Assembly: GCA_900758495.1 (NCBI GenBank)
Contig: CAAERO010000041.1
Location: 13,941-77,940 of the forward strand
DNA from: Bacilli bacterium
GTDB lineage: Bacteria > Bacillota_I > Bacilli_A > RF39 > UBA660
Length of the DNA: 64,000 bases
Direction: 5' to 3'
In this document: positions 8,838 to 17,054 of the stretch, piece after piece
Layout: each line of letters starts with the position of its first letter
How positions within the stretch are numbered: the stretch's first letter is position 1
Program-made: the position numbers and the translations under genes
Notes under the pieces: generated by a model
Database searches by the model: none
What the model was told of the DNA's origin: nothing
Seen by the model: only the letters and a program-made list of their open reading frames with translations

Positions 8838-9443
8838 ATGGAAAAGTTATCATTTTATTATAGTGCTATGAAAGGTGGTAAAACTACTAGAATTTTTCAA
8901 CAAATTCATGATTTAGAAGAAATTGGACAATCGGTTTTACTTATTAAACCTAAGATTGACACTAAAGGGGAAGACTTTATAATAAATAGAAAAGGTGAGA
9001 CAAGGAAAGTTGATATTTTACTTAAAAGAAATGAAAGACTTTTAGTAACTAACAAGATTGATATTCTTTTTAGTTGTAATCATATTATTATAGACGAAGT
9101 TCAATTTTTAAGTAGTAAACAAATAGAAGACTTATGGAAAATTAATAAGAGAATGAATATTCCTATTTCTTGTTATGGACTTAGAAATAACTTTCGTGGA
9201 GAATTATTTGAAGGTAGTGCAAAACTTATGGCATTAGCAGATGAAATTTCGGAATTAGAGACTAATTCTATGTGTGTTTGTGGTTGTGGAGAAAAAGCAA
9301 AATTTAATGCACGAAAAGTTGATGGTGAGTTTACTAGAGAAGGTAATGAAGTAGAAATAGATGGTGCTAATAAGAAGATTGAATATGCTCCGTTATGTGG
9401 TTCTTGTTATTATCAGAAAGTGTATGTTAAGAAAAGAAAATAA
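8838..9443 (+). CDS. tdk: Thymidine kinase (type II)
   Basis: Salvage enzyme phosphorylating thymidine to dTMP with ATP. Seen in 201 aa: P-loop YYSAMKGGKTTR (family form YSAMNAGKST), Walker B IIIDEVQFL, the lasso region with C-x-C-x(1)-C and CGSC cysteines for structural zinc (CVCGCGEKAKFNARK; PLCGSCYY), and the substrate-binding region before the last Cys pair. Length is normal for the family. Start ATG 8838 follows AGAAAGGAAG. It lies 14 nt behind dnaB, tying dTTP supply to replication genes in one transcript. Confidence 0.92.
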   Translation: MEKLSFYYSAMKGGKTTRIFQQIHDLEEIGQSVLLIKPKIDTKGEDFIINRKGETRKVDILLKRNERLLVTNKIDILFSCNHIIIDEVQFLSSKQIEDLWKINKRMNIPISCYGLRNNFRGELFEGSAKLMALADEISELETNSMCVCGCGEKAKFNARKVDGEFTREGNEVEIDGANKKIEYAPLCGSCYYQKVYVKKRK

Positions 9444-9453
9444 ATAAAAGTTG

Positions 9454-9481
9454 TTACATTTCGGTTAATATGTGCTAAAAT
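9454..9481 (+). promoter_or_regulatory. Promoter for tRNA-Arg
   Basis: TTACAT (9454-9459), 16-nt spacer, then an extended -10, TGCTAAAAT (9473-9481). Between it and the tRNA a perfect 8-bp hairpin AATTTCCT/AGGAAATT (about 9520-9546) sits in the 5' leader, next to the RNase P cleavage point. Confidence 0.5.
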
Positions 9482-9551
9482 GTAATTGTGTATTTGAAGA
9501 AAAAAAATAAAAAGTTAAGAATTTCCTTTATTTACGAGGAAATTTATCAAT

Positions 9552-9626
9552 GTCCTGGTAGTTAAACGGATATAACAGAACTCTCCTAAAGTTCAGTTAT
9601 GGGTTCGATTCCCGTCCGGGACACCA
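9552..9626 (+). tRNA. tRNA-Arg (anticodon CCT)
   Basis: Complete cloverleaf: acceptor GTCCTGG/CCGGGAC, D-stem GTTA/TAAC, anticodon stem GAACT/AGTTC with loop CTCCTAA (anticodon CCT, reads AGG), T-stem ATGGG/CCCGT with loop TTCGATT. CCA is encoded (9624-9626). Confidence 0.96.
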
Positions 9627-9666
9627 TAAATGTTATCATTCTTGCTAGACAAGAGTTTATAAATGA

Positions 9667-9697
9667 TTCAGTTTGCTTTGAACTGTGTCTTTTTTTT
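9667..9697 (+). terminator. Intrinsic terminator after tRNA-Arg
   Basis: CAGTT (9669-9673) pairs with AACTG (9681-9685), followed by TGTC and a run of T at 9690-9697. Confidence 0.6.
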
Positions 9698-9748
9698 ATT
9701 CAAATAAATGGAAAATATGGTAAAATTAAATCATAATAGAGGGAGTTG

Positions 9749-9805
9749 GTGAATATAGATATAGAATTATATAAGAAAATATATTATAATTTGGAGGCAA
9801 AATGA
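9749..9805 (+). CDS. Possible 18-codon leader ORF coupled to the DUF2207 gene
   Basis: GTG 9749 opens an 18-codon frame whose TGA overlaps the ATG of the next gene (ATGA at 9802-9805), the usual arrangement for coupled translation. A good AGAGGGAG sequence lies upstream, but its spacing of about 3 nt is short. The peptide is Ile/Tyr/Lys-rich and unrecognised. It may be chance, as the downstream gene has its own TTGGAGG site. Confidence 0.25.
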   Translation: MNIDIELYKKIYYNLEAK

Positions 9806-11799
9806 AAGGAAAACTAAGAAAAGTAATTCTTGTAATTACAATTATAATATCATTATTAATTATTTATCCCTCAAATACTTATGCTACATCACTTTATAAT
9901 TCAGTTACTCTAACTCCTAGTAAAAATGAAACTTATAGTTCTTATGATTATGTAATTGATAAATATGATATTAATATAGTAGTTAATGAAAATAATACTT
10001 TTGATGTAACAGAAGTAATTGATACTTATTTTAATGTTCCAAAACATGGAATATTTAGAACTATTCCATTAAAAAATACAATTAAAAGATTAGATGGTAC
10101 GACTTCTACTAATCGAACACAAGTTAAAAATGTTACTGTAAATGCTTCTAATAGTGTCTCAAAAGAAGCTGGTAATTATAAAATAAAAATTGGCTCAGCT
10201 ACTGAAACTTTGACAGGGCCTCAAGAATATGTCATTAAATATACTTATAACCTTGGTAAAGATCCAGTGAAATCTTATGATGAACTTTATTATAATATAA
10301 TCGGTAATGAATGGGATACAGTGATTGGTAATATAACTTTTTCAATTACTATGCCAAAAGAATTTGACTCAAGTAAATTAGGTTTTTCTTCTGGTAGTGT
10401 AGGTTCTACTGATAATAGTAAAATAAATTATAATGTTAGTGGAAACACCATTACAGGAAGTTATAATGGTATTCTTTTAGAAAATGAGGCTTTAACTGTA
10501 CGTTGTGAATTACCAGAAGGGTATTTTGTTGGGGCTGGCTTAGATATTAATTTACTTAATTATATAGTCTATTTGCTTCCCATTATATTTTTAATAATAT
10601 CAATATTATTATGGTATAGATTTGGCCGTGATGAACAAGTTATAGAAACGGTAGAGTTTTATCCACCAGCTGGATTTAATAGTTTGGAAGTTGGCTTTTT
10701 GTATAAAGGTGAAGCTACAAATCAAGACGTTACTTCTTTATTAATCTATCTAGCTAATAAAGGTTATATAAAAATTGTAGAGACTGAAGAAAAATCATTA
10801 TTTGCTAAATCTAAAGGTTTTAAAATTATCAAGCTAAAAGATTATGATGGCGATAATGTTAATGAAAAATTATTTTTAAATGGTTTATTTGCTAGAGGAA
10901 AACTAAATAATAGTTCATTATCTGAAAGTGGTGATTTACAAAACAAAACTGCAACCTTGGAAGTGACATCATCTGACTTATATGATAGATTTTATATAAC
11001 TATGGCTAATATTTTACTAAATATTAATAATAAGGAAAATAAAAATAAAATCTTTGAAAAGTCTGCTTCAAAAAAGTCAAAATTTATTATTTTAATGATT
11101 ATTACCACCTATTGCTTAATTACTATCCAACCAGTTTTAGAGTACGGAGAATCCAATTTATTAATGGCTTTGCTTTTCCCAGGCATTGGTTTCACAGTTT
11201 TATTCAGAATGTTATTTGATTCTAAACTAATTAATTCTACGAGTAGTAAGTTTTCTGCTATAATCTCAATATTATTTGTCATTGTATGGGGCTTAGGTTT
11301 TGCGGGGATTCCATGGTCAATGATGGTATTGCCAGCTTTGCAACAAGATTCAATTTATCTGATAGGATATATCATTGGAATTTTTTGTGCCTTAGGAATG
11401 ACTATATGTTTAATTTATTTACCTAAAAGAACACCATATGGTAATGAGATATTAGGGAAAATTAGAGGATTTAAAACTTTTCTAGAAACAGCAGAGAAGG
11501 ACCAATTAGAAGCAATGGTTGCAAAGAATCCAACATATTTCTATAATATTCTACCTTATACTTATGTTTTGGGAGTTTCGGATAAATGGATTAAGAAGTT
11601 TGAAGTTATTTCGATGCAAGCACCAAACTGGTATGATGGACCAGATACTTTTGATGTAGCTACTTTTGGAACTTTTATGAGTTCTACAATGAGTTCAGCA
11701 ACAAATGCTATGTCATATGATTCTTCCAGTAGTTCATCTGATTCTGGTGGTGGTTCTGCTGGAGGTGGCTCAGGTGGAGGCGGTGGTGGTTCTTGGTAA
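9802..11799 (+). CDS. DUF2207 membrane protein with a Ser/Gly-rich tail
   Basis: Predicted membrane protein of the DUF2207 (YciQ-like) family. 665 aa: an N-terminal signal peptide (about 1-29), an extracytoplasmic beta-rich domain with family landmarks (YDYVIDKYDINIVVNENN, GIFRTIPLK, EYVIKYTYNLG), a transmembrane helix near 250-270, a cytoplasmic part beginning FYPPAGFNSLEVGFLYKGEA, two or three helices at about 425-540, and a C-terminus of Ser then SGGGSAGGGSGGGGGGSW, the usual glycine tail of the family. Start ATG follows TTGGAGG. The biochemical role of the family is unknown. Confidence 0.85.
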   Translation: MKGKLRKVILVITIIISLLIIYPSNTYATSLYNSVTLTPSKNETYSSYDYVIDKYDINIVVNENNTFDVTEVIDTYFNVPKHGIFRTIPLKNTIKRLDGTTSTNRTQVKNVTVNASNSVSKEAGNYKIKIGSATETLTGPQEYVIKYTYNLGKDPVKSYDELYYNIIGNEWDTVIGNITFSITMPKEFDSSKLGFSSGSVGSTDNSKINYNVSGNTITGSYNGILLENEALTVRCELPEGYFVGAGLDINLLNYIVYLLPIIFLIISILLWYRFGRDEQVIETVEFYPPAGFNSLEVGFLYKGEATNQDVTSLLIYLANKGYIKIVETEEKSLFAKSKGFKIIKLKDYDGDNVNEKLFLNGLFARGKLNNSSLSESGDLQNKTATLEVTSSDLYDRFYITMANILLNINNKENKNKIFEKSASKKSKFIILMIITTYCLITIQPVLEYGESNLLMALLFPGIGFTVLFRMLFDSKLINSTSSKFSAIISILFVIVWGLGFAGIPWSMMVLPALQQDSIYLIGYIIGIFCALGMTICLIYLPKRTPYGNEILGKIRGFKTFLETAEKDQLEAMVAKNPTYFYNILPYTYVLGVSDKWIKKFEVISMQAPNWYDGPDTFDVATFGTFMSSTMSSATNAMSYDSSSSSSDSGGGSAGGGSGGGGGGSW

Positions 11800-11845
11800 T
11801 TAACCACTTTGACTTATCAGTTATGAAATTGAGAGGAGTAAATTA

Positions 11846-12481
11846 ATGGATAATATTAAATGTCCTAATTGTGGACAAGAAAACCAAAATACAAATATTA
11901 GATGCATACATTGTGGCACAGAATTAAATCATATTGAATCAAATAGTAACTTTTTAAATGTCGATTATTCACAAGAAAATGAAAAAAACATTAATTCAAA
12001 TATAAAAAAATTCAGTCATATAGCAACTGCTATTTTAGTAATTGTACTTATTCCATGGTTTATTATTGGAACAGCTTTTATCGTAATTAGTTCATGTGCG
12101 ATAATAAGTGATAACAGTAAGGCTAAGGGTTATCTACAAACTGAAGGAAAACTTGTAGATTATGTAGATTGTCAGTATGATGAGGATGGCAGTGAATTAT
12201 GTACTGGTTTATATGAATATATTGTTGACGGTACTACATATAAAGGTTCACCTAATTTATCAAGTAATCGTTCTGGTTTTAAGAAGAGTATCACAGTTAG
12301 ATATAATACAAATAACCCTAGTGAATATGTTATGGATTCTGGATTCAATACTTTATTAATTGTAGGAATAATAATTTTGGGTGTAACTTTGATAATATTT
12401 ATTGCTGCTAAAATTGAACTTAAGAAAATACCAGAAAAACTTAATAAAACATTAAAAGATAATCAGGTTATAAGTAACTAA
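11846..12481 (+). CDS. Zinc-ribbon membrane protein with a DUF3592-like domain
   Basis: 211 aa. The N-terminal zinc ribbon CPNCGQENQN...CIHCGTEL (Cys 6, 9, 20, 23) is followed by a linker and a transmembrane helix (about 55-78). Next comes a small beta domain with YEYIVDGTTYKGSPNLSS and VRYNTNNPSEYVMD, as in DUF3592 proteins, and a last helix (about 169-188). Zinc ribbon plus membrane domain is common in low-GC Gram-positives and of unknown function. It lies 46 nt after the DUF2207 gene with its own GAGAGGAG site. Confidence 0.75.
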   Translation: MDNIKCPNCGQENQNTNIRCIHCGTELNHIESNSNFLNVDYSQENEKNINSNIKKFSHIATAILVIVLIPWFIIGTAFIVISSCAIISDNSKAKGYLQTEGKLVDYVDCQYDEDGSELCTGLYEYIVDGTTYKGSPNLSSNRSGFKKSITVRYNTNNPSEYVMDSGFNTLLIVGIIILGVTLIIFIAAKIELKKIPEKLNKTLKDNQVISN

Positions 12482-12494
12482 AATTATCTTTTTT
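12455..12494 (+). terminator. Intrinsic terminator overlapping the end of the zinc-ribbon gene
   Basis: AAAGATAAT (12455-12463) pairs with ATTATCTTT (12483-12491), followed by more T. The stop codon lies in the loop. Confidence 0.6.
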
Positions 12495-12547
12495 CTTCTT
12501 TATAATAAAATTTGAAAATAAAAAGTGCAAAAAAATTTTAAAATCAC

Positions 12548-12576
12548 TTGCACCTCTTAAAAAATTATGCTATCAT
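12548..12576 (+). promoter_or_regulatory. Promoter of the tRNA-Met/tRNA-Leu unit
   Basis: TTGCAC (12548-12553), 17-nt spacer, TATCAT (12571-12576), about 15 nt before the first mature tRNA base. Confidence 0.7.
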
Positions 12577-12597
12577 TAAATAGCAATGGAAAGTTCT

Positions 12598-12674
12598 GGA
12601 CCCTTAGCTCAGTTGGTTAGAGCATCCGGCTCATAACCGGGCGGTCGATGGTTCGAGTCCATCAGGGTCCACCA
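12598..12674 (+). tRNA. tRNA-Met, elongator type (anticodon CAT)
   Basis: Acceptor GGACCCT/AGGGTCC, anticodon loop CTCATAA, T-loop TTCGAGT, encoded CCA. The first pair is G-C and the anticodon stem lacks the three G-C pairs of initiators, so it is not the initiator. A lysidine-modified tRNA-Ile2 cannot be excluded from sequence alone. Confidence 0.92.
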
Positions 12675-12684
12675 TTTTTTATTC

Positions 12685-12768
12685 GCGGGTATGGCGGAAT
12701 TGGCAGACGCGCTAGACTTAGGATCTAGTGTCATAGACGTGCAGGTTCAACTCCTGTTACCCGCACCA
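12685..12768 (+). tRNA. tRNA-Leu (anticodon TAG)
   Basis: Acceptor GCGGGTA/TACCCGC, anticodon stem CTAGA/TCTAG with loop CTTAGGA (TAG, reads CTA and probably other CTN), the long variable arm expected for Leu, and encoded CCA. It is 10 nt after tRNA-Met and certainly co-transcribed. Confidence 0.95.
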
Positions 12769-12779
12769 TTGATGAATAT

Positions 12780-12811
12780 TACTCAATTCTAATTATAGAG
12801 TTGAGTTTTTT
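12780..12811 (+). terminator. Intrinsic terminator of the tRNA pair
   Basis: ACTCAATTCT pairs with AGAGTTGAGT (one mismatch) around a short loop and is followed by six T. The TTGAGT of the 3' arm could also be the -35 of a promoter for the next gene (TATAAT at 12825-12830, 18-nt spacer). Confidence 0.85.
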
Positions 12812-12871
12812 AATGTGATAATAGTATAATGATTTTATCAATATAAAATATATCATGAGGAGTTGAAAAAA

Positions 12872-13612
12872 ATGTCAAATATTATTATTTATGATTTTGA
12901 TGGAACATTAACACCATATCCTTTGCCTAAATTAGAGATTTTAGAAAAGAGCGGTTTAAAAAATGGTGCACATAATCCAAAATTTTTAGAATTATCACAA
13001 AAAAGGGCGAAAGATAAAAATATTGATTTATATACTGCTATATATGAAACTTATTTTGAAATAGTAAAAGCAACTGGTTTTAAATTAAGTACTGAAAATT
13101 TTTCTTTTGGTTATGACAATGTTGTTTACAATAGAGGAGTGTCTGATTTTTTAAAAATGTTATCTGAAAATAATGTTGTCAATTATCTGCTTAGTTCAGG
13201 TGTGAAAGTCTTTTTAGAAAAAGTTTCTATTGCTAAGTATTTTAAAGAAATATATGCAACTACTTTTATTTATGATGATAATTTAGAAGCTGTTGATTTT
13301 GAATTTATAATGAGTGATAAAAATAAAGTAATTGCTTTAAAAGAAATATTAAAGAAAAATAAAATTACTGATGAAGATTGTTCTAATATTATATATATAG
13401 GTGACGGTCTTACTGATTATTATGTAATGAAATATATTAAAGAACATGGTGGTACTTCTATTTTTGTATATTTAGATCCGAATAGTAAAGATATGCAATC
13501 TATTAAAGAAAAAAATATAGTGGATTTTTATATGAAAGCTGATTTTTCCTCTGGTAGTGAGTTAAATAATTGTGTGAAAAAGTTATGTGGAATAAAAACT
13601 ACTCAAAGTTAA
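12872..13612 (+). CDS. HAD-superfamily phosphatase (phosphoserine-phosphatase-like)
   Basis: 246 aa. Motif I IYDFDGTLTP (nucleophile Asp8, acid/base Asp10), motif II around YLLSSG, motif III Lys about residue 150-160, motif IV YIGDGLTDYYVM. The all-helical insert after motif I fits HAD subclass IB, which includes phosphoserine phosphatase and SerB-like proteins. The substrate is unknown. A TTG at 12863 is in frame, but GAGGAG touches it; ATG 12872, 9 nt behind the site, is the better start. It stands alone behind the tRNA unit. Confidence 0.82.
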   Translation: MSNIIIYDFDGTLTPYPLPKLEILEKSGLKNGAHNPKFLELSQKRAKDKNIDLYTAIYETYFEIVKATGFKLSTENFSFGYDNVVYNRGVSDFLKMLSENNVVNYLLSSGVKVFLEKVSIAKYFKEIYATTFIYDDNLEAVDFEFIMSDKNKVIALKEILKKNKITDEDCSNIIYIGDGLTDYYVMKYIKEHGGTSIFVYLDPNSKDMQSIKEKNIVDFYMKADFSSGSELNNCVKKLCGIKTTQS

Positions 13613-13680
13613 GTTTTACAAGTTAAATCTTGTTAATACAGTTTTTAAAATGAAAATTATAATGAAAAGTAGGAAATATA

Positions 13681-14310
13681 ATGTTTGATGAATGCTCTTC
13701 AAAAATAAAAAAGATGAAAGGTTTTACTAAGAAAGATATTTTAACCGAAGATTTTTTATTATATAGTGCTGATAGAATGAAGATATACTATGCTCCTCAC
13801 AATGAAATTATTAACTTGAATGCTAAGATATTTATTGTTGGAATAACTTCTGGTTGAACACAGACATCTATTGCTTATGAAACAGCTTATAAAGGATTAC
13901 TTGCTAATTTGAATAGTGAAGAAATAAAAACTAATTGTAAAATAAATTCTCGTTTTGCAGGTAGTATGCGTAAAAATTTAATAGAAATGTTAGATGAATT
14001 AGAATTAAATAAAAAAATACATCTAAAGTCTTGTGAGGAGTTATTTAATAGTCACGATGAATTGTTACATACGACTTCTGTTATACCATATCCAGTTTTT
14101 ATTAATGATAAGAATTATACAGGTTCTAATCCAAAAAATATTAGATAATGAGATATTAACTTCATATATGAAAAAATTATAACAGAAGAGCAATGTTTAC
14201 TTGGCTTTCCTCATCCATCTGGTGCTAATGGACATAGAAAAAAACAATTTGAGCTTAATAGGAAACAGTTACAACAAAAAATCGAAAAATTTATTTTTGA
14301 AAACATTTGA
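13681..14310 (+). pseudogene. Broken uracil-DNA-glycosylase-like gene
   Basis: One continuous reading frame from ATG 13681 (AGTAGGA site upstream) to TGA 14308 is interrupted by TGA at 13855-13857 (codon 59), and TAA then TGA at 14146-14151. Coding character continues on both sides: IFIVGITSG(stop)TQTSIAYE, NSRFAGSMRKNLIEMLDEL, TTSVIPYPVFI, and after the stops GFPHPSGANGHRKKQFE, the ending expected of UDG-superfamily proteins. The first stop sits where family members, as I recall them, carry Trp (GITPGWTQ). The segment between NYTGSNPK and the GFPHPSG box looks about 40 residues shorter than expected. I read it as a decaying gene, not a recoded one. Confidence 0.75.
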
Positions 14311-14336
14311 CAATCTTCGACAAATTATGCTATCAT
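14307..14336 (+). promoter_or_regulatory. Promoter of the T-box rnr-thrS transcript
   Basis: TTGACA (14307-14312), 18-nt spacer, TATCAT (14331-14336). It overlaps the last codon of the pseudogene. Expected start near 14343. Confidence 0.75.
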
Positions 14337-14342
14337 TTATTT

Positions 14343-14530
14343 GAGGAGTTACTATGAGATTGAGATAAAATTTTGATTATCTTAAAACGATGCGGTAACC
14401 ATAAATTATTACTTATCTTTGTTCTTGAAACTTCTCTATATTTGATTTTTATAGTAGGTGTAAAGAGGAAAAAGTTACTCCGATCACTTTTTCCTCCTTA
14501 TGCCTACTATTATTTTAATACGTTTGAATA
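14343..14530 (+). ncRNA. Structured 5' segment between promoter and T-box (unidentified)
   Basis: No ORF. A first domain closes with GTTAC/GTAAC (about 14348-14400) around an inner AGATAA/TTATCT hairpin. A second, very stable hairpin runs from about 14454 to 14513: ATAGTAGG and CCTACTAT close it, and GAGGAAAAAGT pairs with ACTTTTTCCTC around a 10-nt loop. It is not part of the T-box core, which begins near 14531. It could be a separate small RNA ending at the hairpin, or an extra leader module. Confidence 0.4.
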
Positions 14531-14735
14531 GGGGATATGGTAAAATATTAATCTTAACTAGAGACTTCATGGTTGGTGTAAATGAAGAAGAGATATTTTG
14601 TTACTACCCTTATGAGTAGAATTATGAAAAGTAATTCCGGGGTGACCGTTATTCTAAATAAAGTAAAATAGTGGATGGTACCGTGTTTTTTGAGCACTCC
14701 TATGATTAGTCATAGGGGTGCTTTCTTTAGTGGGG
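14531..14735 (+). promoter_or_regulatory. Threonine T-box leader (specifier ACT)
   Basis: Stem I has the apical GGTTGGTG loop on CTTCAT/ATGAAG and the AGAGA bulge. The lower helix is AAAATAT/ATATTTT and then GGT/ACC, leaving GTTACT as the 3' side of the specifier loop. The specifier is ACT (14603-14605), followed by the expected purine. Stem III is near CCGGGGTGACCGTTAT, and the T-box proper is TGGATGGTACCGTG (14672-14685). Uncharged tRNA-Thr should stabilise the antiterminator and allow rnr and thrS expression. Confidence 0.92.
14693..14728 (+). terminator. Regulated T-box terminator
   Basis: AGCACTCCTATGA (14693-14705) pairs with TCATAGGGGTGCT (14710-14722), then CTTTCTTT. It competes with the antiterminator that uses the T-box sequence just upstream. 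Confidence 0.9.
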
Positions 14736-14743
14736 GTAATAAT

Positions 14744-17044
14744 ATGGTAAAGGAAAAACTAAAAGAGTATTTCAAAAAGAATAAACAATCTGTTAGTATT
14801 AATGAACTAGTAAAAACACTAAAATTAACAGCAGAAGAAAAAAACGTATTAGTAAAGAACTTATACGAACTAGAAAAAGAAGGTAATCTTATTTATACTG
14901 CTGATAATAAGTATCTTCCTGTAGCAGAGGACTTCTATTTACAACATGGTATAGTAAAACAATCAAATAAAGGTAGGATTTATGTAGATATAGGAAATGG
15001 TATGAGAGTTCATCTTTCAGATAAATTCTTAGAAAAAGTAGCAACTGGTGATACTGTATATGTAAAAAAGAGAGAAGAAGAAAACAGTAAACATAATAAA
15101 TATCATGAAGGAGATATTGTCCGAATTGTTAAAGAAGAAGAAAATAACTCTTCTTCAACCTTAATAAAAGGAGTACTTGAAAGAGATTATGAGAGTAATA
15201 GATTATTTTTAAAAAAAGATAATCATAAATATTATGTAACACCTTCTAAAACAGCTAGTGCTTATCCTTTTGATACTGTTACTATCTTAGTAAATAATAA
15301 TACTAAAGAAATAGAAGTAAAAGATATTATTAAAAGAAAACATGATAAACATGTATTTGAATGTAGTTTAAAAAATGGTGTAAAATGTTGGATGCCAGTT
15401 GGTACTGAATACTTTGAAATAGAAGAAAAACCAAAAGATGGTGATTTAATAGGTAAAAGAGTATTAGCAAGTTTAAGTAAAGATAAAGATAAGTATAGTA
15501 TCAATATAGAAAAAGAAATTAAAGGTCAATCTAAGATGGAAAAAGTGATAACATCATCATTATTAGAACATGGATTCAGTGATACTTTTTCTTCTAAGGC
15601 ACTGCATGAAGCTTCTAAAGCGATTCTTAAAACTGATAATTATCAAAGACGAGACTTGCGAAAGTTGGAAACATTTACAATCGATTCATATCATGCTAAA
15701 GATTTAGATGATGCTATATCATTAGTAAAAGAAAAGAATGGTTTTACTCTATATGTCTCTATTGCTGATGTATCATTCTATGTTAGACCAGAAATGCAAT
15801 TATTTGAAGAAGCTCTTAATAAAACAACCTCAGTATATCCTGCTAATCAAGTTTCACCAATGCTACCACCAATTTTATCGAATGGTGTTTGTTCGCTAAA
15901 CCCTAATGAAGATAAATATGCCCTTACCTTAAAAGTTGTTCTAGACAATATGGGTAATAGTAAAGATTTTGAATTATTTCCTAGCATTATTAGAAGTGAT
16001 TTAAAGATGAGTTATCAAAAAGTTGATGATTTATTATTAGGTAAAGATAAACCATTTGCTTATCTACCACATTATGAAACATTAACTAATATGTATTGCT
16101 TAGCTAACCTTTTACAAAATAAAAGATTAGAAAAAGGAATGTTAGGACTAGAAGATGTAGATATTAACTTTGATATAGATGACTTAGGAAACCCCTTATC
16201 AATTTCTGAAAGAGCAAGAGGACCAGCTACTTTGATAATCGAAAACTTTATGTTATTAGCAAATCAAACAGTAGCAGACTTTGCCTATTATTTAGGTATA
16301 CCTTTTGTTTATAGAAATCATGAAGGACCAAGTTTTGCTAAAAAGAAGAACTTAGAATCAGATCTTCATAAAATAGATAAGAGAATAAGACATATTCCTA
16401 ATATAGATGATCCAATCAAAATGCAACAATTTTTCTTGACAGTTACTAAAGGAAAGACGGAAGAAGAAATTAAAATTCTTTCGGAAATATTTATTAAAAA
16501 CTTTCAAAGAGCATACTATAGTGAACAAAATATAGGACATTATGGGTTAGTTATGCCAAGATATGCCACCTTTACTTCACCAATTAGAAGAAGTAGTGAT
16601 TTATTAAATCATCTTTTCTTAAATGAAGTTTTAAGATATAATGGACATGATGTTTCATTAGATGAAATTAAGAAAAACTTATCCTCTATAACTGAACATT
16701 TGTCAGTTATGCAAGAAGAACAAGAACAAGTAGAAAATGAAGTTAATTTCTATTTACTAAAGAAATATAGTAAGGAATTTAATGGAATGGTACTTCCTGC
16801 TAATTTGAATTTTTTAAGAGAAGATATGGCTTATTTAAAAACAGATAATTTGATACCTGGTATTATTAATAAATCTAGTAGATATCAAATAAATACTACT
16901 GCAGGTACACTATATGATAAAAAAATAGATAAATTATATCATATAGGGGATAGGGTAGATGTAGAAATAAAAGATAAGTCTAGTAATAAAAATCAAATAC
17001 TATTTGATTTAGTAGAGAAAGAAAAAATATTAATAAAGAAATAG
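14744..17044 (+). CDS. rnr: Ribonuclease R (3'-5' exoribonuclease)
   Basis: Processive RNA degradation enzyme, active on structured RNA and in rRNA/tmRNA quality control. N-terminal winged helix (about 1-55), two cold-shock-like OB domains (about 60-240), then RNB catalytic domain with the Asp cluster IDSYHAKDLDDAIS (about 311-324) and FTSPIRRSSDLLNHL. The C-terminal S1 region (about 695-760) is present but divergent. The frame extends upstream into the T-box, but MVKEKLKEYF at ATG 14744 behind TGGGGGT is the true start; the upstream part encodes the terminator. First gene after the T-box, 10 nt before thrS, so this RNase is probably induced by threonine starvation. Confidence 0.93.
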   Translation: MVKEKLKEYFKKNKQSVSINELVKTLKLTAEEKNVLVKNLYELEKEGNLIYTADNKYLPVAEDFYLQHGIVKQSNKGRIYVDIGNGMRVHLSDKFLEKVATGDTVYVKKREEENSKHNKYHEGDIVRIVKEEENNSSSTLIKGVLERDYESNRLFLKKDNHKYYVTPSKTASAYPFDTVTILVNNNTKEIEVKDIIKRKHDKHVFECSLKNGVKCWMPVGTEYFEIEEKPKDGDLIGKRVLASLSKDKDKYSINIEKEIKGQSKMEKVITSSLLEHGFSDTFSSKALHEASKAILKTDNYQRRDLRKLETFTIDSYHAKDLDDAISLVKEKNGFTLYVSIADVSFYVRPEMQLFEEALNKTTSVYPANQVSPMLPPILSNGVCSLNPNEDKYALTLKVVLDNMGNSKDFELFPSIIRSDLKMSYQKVDDLLLGKDKPFAYLPHYETLTNMYCLANLLQNKRLEKGMLGLEDVDINFDIDDLGNPLSISERARGPATLIIENFMLLANQTVADFAYYLGIPFVYRNHEGPSFAKKKNLESDLHKIDKRIRHIPNIDDPIKMQQFFLTVTKGKTEEEIKILSEIFIKNFQRAYYSEQNIGHYGLVMPRYATFTSPIRRSSDLLNHLFLNEVLRYNGHDVSLDEIKKNLSSITEHLSVMQEEQEQVENEVNFYLLKKYSKEFNGMVLPANLNFLREDMAYLKTDNLIPGIINKSSRYQINTTAGTLYDKKIDKLYHIGDRVDVEIKDKSSNKNQILFDLVEKEKILIKK

Positions 17045-17054
17045 GAGAATTAAG

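Noticed and set aside
11562..11807. Leftward 81-aa frame rich in Pro and Glu
   Set aside because: It is the mirror of the Ser/Gly tail codons of the DUF2207 gene, with no ribosome site of its own.
12177..12359. 60-aa frame inside the zinc-ribbon gene
   Set aside because: Shadow frame; the hosting frame has the recognised domains.
13681..14310. Use of the Mycoplasma code (TGA = Trp) for the whole genome
   Set aside because: Many intact genes here end in TGA at family-appropriate positions, Trp is TGG throughout, and the broken gene also has an in-frame TAA.
14541..14546. TAAAAT as the -10 of a T-box promoter
   Set aside because: No -35 at proper distance, and these bases form the lower part of T-box stem I; the TTGACA-18-TATCAT promoter upstream is better.
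14675..14743. Upstream extension of rnr to 14675
   Set aside because: That stretch encodes the T-box and terminator hairpin; ATG 14744 has the ribosome site and gives the normal RNase R N-terminus.
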